NCBI GenBank assembly: GCA_022478985.1
Contig: JAKSZP010009592.1
Span: 1 to 64,000 of the forward strand
DNA: 64,000 nucleotides
DNA from: Massospora cicadina
Lineage: Eukaryota > Entomophthoromycota > Entomophthoromycetes > Entomophthorales > Entomophthoraceae
Direction of reading: 5' to 3'
A model generated the notes under the pieces. That model ran no database searches and was not told the DNA's origin. It worked only from the letters and a program-made list of their open reading frames with translations. This document shows, piece after piece, positions 57,501 to 64,000 of this stretch (position 1 is the stretch's first letter; every line of letters begins with the position of its first letter). The translations under genes and the position numbers were made by a program.

Positions 57501-60500
57501 AAAACGGTTGAGACTAACTCCCTAATTTAGCTCATCATCAATGATATGAAACTACAGGCCTTGAGGGTACCACTGGTGAAGATGCGTATAATGCGTTACC
57601 AATGAGGTTTGGCTTACTGCAGGTTAGTGCACCTGTTATTGTGCTTCCCAATGATAGCTTCAATTTCTTGTTGGTATTAGCTTCATTTGATTTTATGGCT
57701 TTGCTTTAAGTTATGGCAAGTATAATTTTACTATCCTAGGTCAAACATTTCCCCTCCATTATACAAGGGATAATTGGGCTCCTTTAACCCATAAGGATAT
57801 TTTTATTCAATGTGATCTATAATGATGTTTAGTCTTCATCCGTTATCAACAGGTAGTCAACAATGAAACAAACTCCTGACACCGTTTTAGAGAATAAAGG
57901 CATTCTCTTAGAGTTTCCAATGATTATGTTATATACCTTGGTGAAAAGCATGTAGTGTCCACCAGAATGAATTTTGGGCTACTTGAAGGGCTGGTAGGAG
58001 AAATTAGTCCCTCTTGGCAAAAATTGAGGTCTGGATCTTTTTCAGCTCTTGGCATAATCTCTTCCAGTCACATCGAGATCTGTGTAGTAATTGCCAATCT
58101 AACTGCCTTTAAAATATTCGTTTAGAGATAAAAGAAAATCGAACATGTACATATCACTCCATTGGAAGAATTCAAGAAGTACAGGATTTTGTAACTTAAC
58201 AGAGTTTGGCTTACCTGAGCCAGATCTACCGAAAAGGTGCAGTTATTACCTATGAGCAATTCAATGGACTAACTTAGGGTCAGAAGACCAAGCAATGGCC
58301 CTTTTACAAAATATGCCCGAGTATTTTCAGCAGATGACTAGACCTTGAATGCGCAGTAGGGATCCAGCACATGTGGACACTGGAATTACAAAGCCCATTT
58401 GTTTAGACCAATACAGAGAAGTAATGCCGCTAATAAAAGGCACAAAAGGAAATTGAGAAGCCTGCGTCAAGGGATGATCGATCCTTCATGAAGTCCATGG
58501 GCCGTCCAGAACTTATAGTTAAGAAAAAATATAGCTCTAATAGAGTCATCATCAATTTCTGATGTCTGAATGGCATACCTATACAAGATTCATATCCTTT
58601 GCTTCTTATAAGTGATGCTTTGGATAAGTTAAGGGGAGCTAGATATTTAAACACTCTAAATCTCATCAGTGGATACTGGCAATTAGACCTGCCTCTAGAT
58701 CAATAAAAATGCACAACCTATTACATCTTAAGTCTTATTCCAACCAACTTGAATGCCACAAGGATTGTGCAACGCGTCAGCCACCTTACAGTTGGAAATG
58801 GACACTATCATTGGAGACTTAAAGTTGTGTCGCGTTTTGATCTATCTTGATGATATAAATGTGATCTTAAAAACCTTTACCCAACATCTAGCGCATCTAG
58901 AAAAAGTCTTTCAAAGGTTTGCCCGAGCTCAATTAAGGATTAAGTCTAAAAATTCCAGTTTCAAAGTCCCAATTGGAATATCTGGGACACGTCATTGACA
59001 CTCATATAATATGGCATCAACTATAGAAGCTTGAGGCCATCAATTGCATTCAAGAGCCTGAAAATAAGACAGTATTCAAGTATTTCTCAAAATGGTTGTA
59101 TATTACCACCAATTCATTTCAGGCTTGAACAAACTCGCCAATCCCTTAAACCATTTACTTCAAGGAGTAAACACCTTCCAGTAGTTATAAGAAAGCCAAG
59201 ACTCCTTCAATTGGCTGTAGAAAGATTTGACTGAAATTAGTTCTGAGATACCTAACTCTGAACCAGTCTTTTATAGTGCAGTCTGATGCATCACTTAAAA
59301 TTATAGGGACAGTACTTACCCAGATAGGGGATGATGGGTGGAGTACCTGGTAGCTTTTTGCAGCTGTACCCTGGACAAGCATGATACGACTACATGATAA
59401 CTGAGCAAGAATGATAACCATCATATAAGCTTATAAACATTTTAAGGTTTATATACAGGGAACTCAGTAAAAGATCAACGCTGGCCATGATTCCTTGAGA
59501 TAGTTGTGTAATCTCAAATAACCTAAGGCTTGGCTAGAATGATGAGCCTTGAAATTAAAAGCTTACAAAAAAATATAATTAATCACTCAGGCATACCCAC
59601 CATAATGCAGATGGGCTTTAGCAACTACCTGTTACTTCAGCCCTCACTCCTTTTTATGGATCAGCTATCTAAGAAGATGAAAGCAAAATGTTACACCGAC
59701 AAGAAACCTATGATTTGCTGCACCCTGGAGTAGCTCATGAAGGATACTGAGGTTTTGGATTGGCGACTAAACATTATGGAGAATGACTTGAGGCTCAACC
59801 CTCCACCTTCAGCTCACCTAGGTACAATCAAACAAGATATCACGCCATAGGACAGGGAGGCTTAGTAAAGACCTTGAAATTAAATTTAACAAGGGTACTA
59901 TTGGAGATCTTTAAGATTTTATACTCAAAATGTTTTAATGAAATGCCACGAAAGTCAAACACAGAATCCATATAAGCCCATAACTACTTATTGGCTAGTC
60001 AAGCTTAATTAGGATTGGCACAGGGTGTCTATTGATGCACTAGGACCTTTCCTGACTAGTTTCCTTTAACATCAAATAATCATAGTTACAATCGATCATC
60101 TCACTAAGTGAATTGAGACACAGCCCTTAGAGATCTTGGAGCAATATCTACTGTGAAGTTCATTATGTAACAGATAATACACTGGCATGTTTGTCCTCAA
60201 GTTATCCTAATGGACAATGCCACTAATTTCACCTCATGAGTTGTTCCCAAGTAAATGATATAATTGGAATCTGGGGAGTTCTTAAATTCTATATCATTCT
60301 GAGATTAACAGGATGGTGGAACACTCAAATCATACATTAGTACAAACTCTTTTGGAAGGTTACCAGCAATTTATGATTCACAATGGGCTATATATGTGGA
60401 CTTATCTGTTTTTTGCATATAATATTAGTTACCACAGTGGTATAGTTACACTCCTTCCAGCTCTTATATGGTTGACAGCCTGTGTTACTGCCCTTATAAC

Positions 60501-60911
60501 ATTCAATTATAACTGATGTAATTGAAATTTTGGCCATCCAGATACTTTGGCCAGCTGGTAGAATCCATCATTAAGATTCATATTGAGGCCTATGGGGTAG
60601 CTCTAATCCTAAGAATCAATTAAAAGTATAAGGATGACTTGAATCATATTTATGTGCAAGCTTTGCAGATAGTGGTCGAGTTGCTTACTTTAAAACTTAT
60701 AAATTTAACAGGACACATAAGTTGGCTACTCTATGGATAGGGCCATATGTTCTATTTGTCGAAATTACTGCAGAAGCATACATCATAAAGAGCCTTATCA
60801 AGGGGGAATAGTAAATCATGTTCATGCCAAGTTTCCAAGACTTTATTATAAATCTGACAACCATTGAATAATATTAAGTGGTAAATCAAGTCAAGGGATG
60901 AAGTGTTAAAG
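57501..60911 (+). pseudogene. G5 pol: protease, RT, RNase H, integrase
   Basis: Protease traces lie near 57620-57740 (VLPNDSFNFLL, a post-active-site segment). RT: PQGLCNASATLQLEMDTIIG at 58753 and the intact catalytic box YLDD at 58843-58854 (context RVLIYLDDINVIL). RNase H has FIVQSDASLKIIG near 59270. Integrase: WHRVSIDALGPFL near 60018 (first aspartate), VTIDHLTK, LMDNATNF near 60210 (second aspartate) and a C-terminal LWIGPYVLFVEITAEAY near 60735-60780. The order is standard gypsy. Dozens of stops and indels are present. Confidence 0.85.
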
Positions 60912-61307
60912 GTCCGCTTGATAAAATTTATTAGTTTTTGAAAAGGGAACATAACTTGATCTTATCTCTGTTTGTTAGATCTTCCCCTATAGTTGATTGT
61001 TTTATCATTGCCTCAGTGATATCAACTTGAGCCTTTTCAGACCCTATCAATCCCTCTGTATAATCACATAATACACTAATCTATGATCCTCTTCTTAAGA
61101 GTACTATTGCCTCTTGGACGAGATGATTTGACTATAACTATTATTAGCCTACTCTAAATAAAGGATTTGCTTATTTATAAAATATTCTAATATATTTGTG
61201 TAGATCTTTAGAGCAGGCTATCTATACCTTAAAGATTGAGACCTTCTCTGCATAGTCATTCTATATAGAAGAAAAATTAGTTAGACTAATCAACTTGAAC
61301 CTGTGAA
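60912..61307 (+). repeat. G5 3' LTR
   Basis: Follows the integrase C-terminus and a purine-rich GTCAAGGGATGAAG. Partner of 52395-52790. Confidence 0.65.
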
Positions 61308-62160
61308 GTAGCAATTAAAGGGACCTCTTGCTACACCTGATGTTATGGTTGAGGCTGCGAGAGCTTTAGTGGATCATTAATTGACCAGAAGAATGAACAG
61401 AGTTTAACCCCAAATAGGAGGAAAGTGTGCAACTTACTCACTGGGTAATGAGTTAAGAAACTTTTTTATAGATTCAATGAGTCAAGTTTTTCCAAGTGGT
61501 CAGGATGACATAATGAAAAAAATACATCTGACACTCCAGAAGTTCTAATATATGAGGATGACATCATTAAAGGAGATTATGAAAACTAACCCTTTTATAC
61601 CTTTAGGGGCCAAATAATTTGCAACTCGATGATGACAAAGTTATGATTTAATTGGATTACCACAATGGGACGTTTGAGGCTCTTAAGTGGATATTACCAA
61701 AAATGGCAAGCAACCAGTTTTAAAAAGTTGCTCATAAACCAGATGTGAGGTGCATCAAAGGTGCCCATCGCACAAGCCCAAAGTTGAAAAGCATATTACC
61801 ACATTGGGGTAATAAAGCAATAACCCAAGATGATGATACCAATCACAGACCAGAAGCGGATACAGAAGAAAGGGCCCTTGGACATCCAGGTTCAGGGGTA
61901 ATCTCTGTGAGAAGGAGCTCATAGATGCAAGAATTTATTAAAATGGATGAAGCAACCAAAATGACAATCAGATGCCGCCTAACTAGGGGCGCCTGCTTTA
62001 GCACAATATTATTACTATTTTTTTAAACTTTTATACAATTATTATTCATATTTGTATCTTGGTTTTGCATATAAAATATCGAATACTTTACTCTCTAAAA
62101 GTAAAAAACTCTCTACATAATCTCAGTCTTTTCCTTTTGTTTAAATTATAGTAGCTTAAG
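61308..62160. other. decayed sequence, no gene supported
   Basis: Forward frames are short. A segment near 61540-61570 (LIYEDDIIKGDYEN) is acidic but not diagnostic. The sequence turns AT-rich after 62000. Confidence 0.4.
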
Positions 62161-62470
62161 TGATTTAGTAGCCAGTAGCCAGTCTGGGATTTTCAATTGA
62201 GCAAAAAATAATAACCAATCTGAGATCTGCTCTGTTGAATAAGACATCCAATATTGCAGATACCTAAGACTGATCTGCCAACAGATAGATTGGATTGAAT
62301 TCCGTTGTTTGAGGGCCATATAAAGAGAACAAGTGAGAGAGAGTCAACAAGAGTTTCTCTATGAGTTCAATTAGTTAACATTATAGATCAATGCTACAAC
62401 AGGTAGCATCATAGGAGACTCTTTCTTAATGAGATGATTATTATTTAAGTGATGGTTTTCTAGTGCTTAA
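62160..62470 (+). repeat. possible LTR of the right-end gypsy
   Basis: A TATA-like 'ccatataaagagaac' box near 62318 precedes gag-like coding that starts around 62530, a position typical for an LTR and leader. No partner copy lies in the window. Confidence 0.3.
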
Positions 62471-62529
62471 TCTACACGGAGCAGCCCCCTGAGCATCAAG
62501 TCAGCCTCACAATTCAAGAAAGCTTAGGT

Positions 62530-62708
62530 TGGCGAGCTAAATGTGGTGCTCATTACAGGGCGGAGTTATCAAGCCAGAGCGAAGATCATGATATTGCTCA
62601 TGAGCAGTTTATTAATGAAGAGGATAAGGAAGTATATTATGGAGAGGGTCCCTTTGAACTCCCTGGTGAGTGAGAAATTACTATCCATTCAAGCCTCCAT
62701 ACCTTTGA
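62530..62708 (+). pseudogene. gypsy gag start, left of solo LTR
   Basis: A frame reads HDIAHEQFINEEDKEVYYGE and then FELPGE-stop, an acidic gag-like N-terminus. It is cut by the solo LTR and appears to resume at 63597. Confidence 0.4.
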
Positions 62709-63596
62709 TGTCATGGCTTAATGACACTATTGAGTGAACTAACTGTAAGGACAAGGATGGACGTCAGGAGGACATAAAGGTTAGGTTGTAGGCCTCTCTG
62801 ACCTTAAACATACCCTGGACCGACACTGGGTACAATCAAAATATTCTCAGGTTGGTCCTGGGAATGTGCGTGATACTCAGCATAGCGTTACAGATGGGGC
62901 GTTAAAACGAATTAGCTAAATTTTTAATGCTAACAGTTTGGTATGGTTGCTTGAGGAACAGGGTTTTGAAACCATTCCATTTTCAATATTAATAAATTGG
63001 GACAAGTACAATTACAATCTATAACTTGAGTTCAGTCAATCTCAAGTTACAGAACCCAGAATGATGGTAGCATGTGCACATTGGTTCGCTTAGGCTTCTG
63101 CACAACTTCTGCTGATCAATATCTGGCCCCCATTGTTTAAGTATGTTTTCATGAAATTAACTTTCCTCATTGGTCGACTTACTAATAAATTCTCAGTTAG
63201 TTTACGTTTTTTATATGGCTCCTTGAGCGAACCTTTTAGTGGACCTCCTTGAGAGTTCTCTAACAATTTTGGCCATTTCATTTAACAAAACTATCTACCA
63301 TATCTTGTGCACCGCTGGGCCGCCCTGGTCCCCTCCATATTGAGGCACTCAAGAACTCCATCACAGATCTTCGCTTGGTAATGGATTCCTCTTTGGGGTC
63401 CACTCATGTATTTTTGTTTATCTGTTATCAACTACTATATCCCGCGCTGTACACCCTTACCCTGGGTTACTTTGTCTCTTTCACCCCCCGCAGTGCTCTG
63501 TTTACCATATAACTCACGACTGGTTCCCTGGTGGTGTGGCTGTGCATCCCGCACCACCTCTCTGGGAACGGGAGAGTTACAGACACTCTCCTTACA
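62709..63596 (+). repeat. solo LTR of the G2 (chromovirus) family
   Basis: 888 bp from TGTCATGGCTT to CTCTCCTTACA. It aligns along its length with the reverse complement of the G2 LTRs. Shared landmarks are 'accttaaacataccctggacc', 'aggttggtcctggg' and 'caccgctgggccgccctgg'. Flanking pentamers are TTTGA (62704-62708) and CTTGA (63597-63601), one mismatch. No internal sequence follows, so it is a solo LTR left by LTR-LTR recombination. Confidence 0.85.
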
Positions 63597-64000
63597 CTTG
63601 AACTAGAGAACATTATCTACTTAATCAGATTAGAGCGTGTAGGAGACCATTAAAAGATCACGAATTACCTCCATACCTATTGTGAGAGGACCTTTAACTA
63701 TAGTGAAGCTTGAAGTTACCATTAAGAATCTGGATGATCAATTTTTATTCCTTGAAAAGGAGAACAGAGAAAAATTTTCACTCTAAAAATTATAGAGAAT
63801 GCTAGGAACAGCATAACAACAAGGTAATATGAACATGAGTATAGACTAGTTAGGGCTCAACTGCATACTATACTAGAACCTACCCCAATTTGACTAGTTA
63901 CTCAGTTGTCGCTACCAGTATTGTCCACTCAACTGACAGCCATGCAACGCTCATAGCGCATGCTGACCCATTTAAAAGACCCTAAATTGCAACCTTACTA
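63597..64000 (+). pseudogene. gypsy gag, right of solo LTR (runs off window)
   Basis: A broken frame contains VKLEVTIKNLDDQFLFLEKE followed by NREK, a coiled coil typical of gypsy gag. Near the edge MLTHLKDPKLQPY resembles the pre-capsid segment. The element continues beyond the window. Confidence 0.5.

Larger units (their letters stand above)
52395..61307 (+). mobile_element. gypsy element G5
   Basis: LTR-like repeats of about 396 bp begin near 52395 and 60912 and end near 52790 and 61307. They share 'tttattagtttttga', 'gagctgatttgacta/gagatgatttgacta', 'atttgtgta' and 'caacttgaacctgtg'. Between them lie a gag start at 52879, gag pieces, protease, RT, RNase H and integrase in gypsy order. 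An LTR-bounded insertion occupies 53674-55716. Without it the element is about 6.9 kb. Heavily decayed. Confidence 0.75.

Noticed and set aside
1..64000. CRISPR arrays, rRNA or tRNA genes, bacterial operons
   Set aside because: No regularly spaced repeats, rRNA motifs or cloverleaf were seen, and the coding content is eukaryotic retroelements.
1..64000. DNA transposons with terminal inverted repeats
   Set aside because: No long terminal inverted repeats or transposase motifs were found by reading; small hairpins alone are not enough.

Overview
This 64-kb window is eukaryotic, intergenic, transposon-dominated DNA. I see no convincing host gene, rRNA, tRNA, CRISPR array or bacterial operon. 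Almost all recognisable coding sequence belongs to decayed retrotransposons: Ty3/gypsy LTR elements, including one chromodomain-bearing chromovirus, and non-LTR LINEs with a zinc-knuckle ORF1 followed by an endonuclease-RT ORF2. Large AT-rich spacers, nested insertions and broken reading frames suggest a repeat-inflated genome. A fungus, perhaps a rust-like basidiomycete, is my best guess, but it rests only on the mix of element types and is an inference.

Layout. 1-7.8 kb: two LTR relics, a protease plus dUTPase-like relic, an AT-rich stretch with minisatellite-like repeats, and a plus-strand gypsy pol (RT, RNase H, integrase). 7.9-9.8 kb: an ORF1-only LINE derivative (half-LINE 1). 9.8-11.5 kb: decayed DNA with a tandem duplication. 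11.5-17.4 kb: LINE A (minus), interrupted by a ~0.56-kb insertion. 17.8-23.1 kb: LINE B (minus), apparently full length, with a perfect 16-bp target-site duplication. 23.1-27.7 kb: spacer, a 5'-truncated LINE fragment and an unrecognised 148-residue ORF. 27.7-47.4 kb: a three-level nest of minus-strand gypsy elements. G3 (34596-42209) lies inside the protease of chromovirus G2 (30347-43978), which lies inside the RT of G1 (27745-47388). 47.4-52.4 kb: a plus-strand gag/protease relic with a collagen-like segment, split by half-LINE 2 (16-bp target duplication). 52.4-61.3 kb: plus-strand gypsy G5, carrying an LTR-short interior-LTR insertion. 61.3-64 kb: the 5' part of another gypsy, split by a solo LTR of the G2 family.

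How the parts relate. LINEs A and B encode what target-primed reverse transcription needs (ORF1 zinc knuckle, endonuclease, RT). The two half-LINEs keep only an ORF1-like protein and end in a short 3' motif also found at the ends of LINEs A and B, which suggests mobilisation in trans. Most LTR elements are internally broken. G3 has apparently lost protease and RT but keeps LTRs, a candidate primer site, a polypurine tract, RNase H and integrase relics, and an unexplained antisense protein-like ORF between integrase and the 3' LTR.
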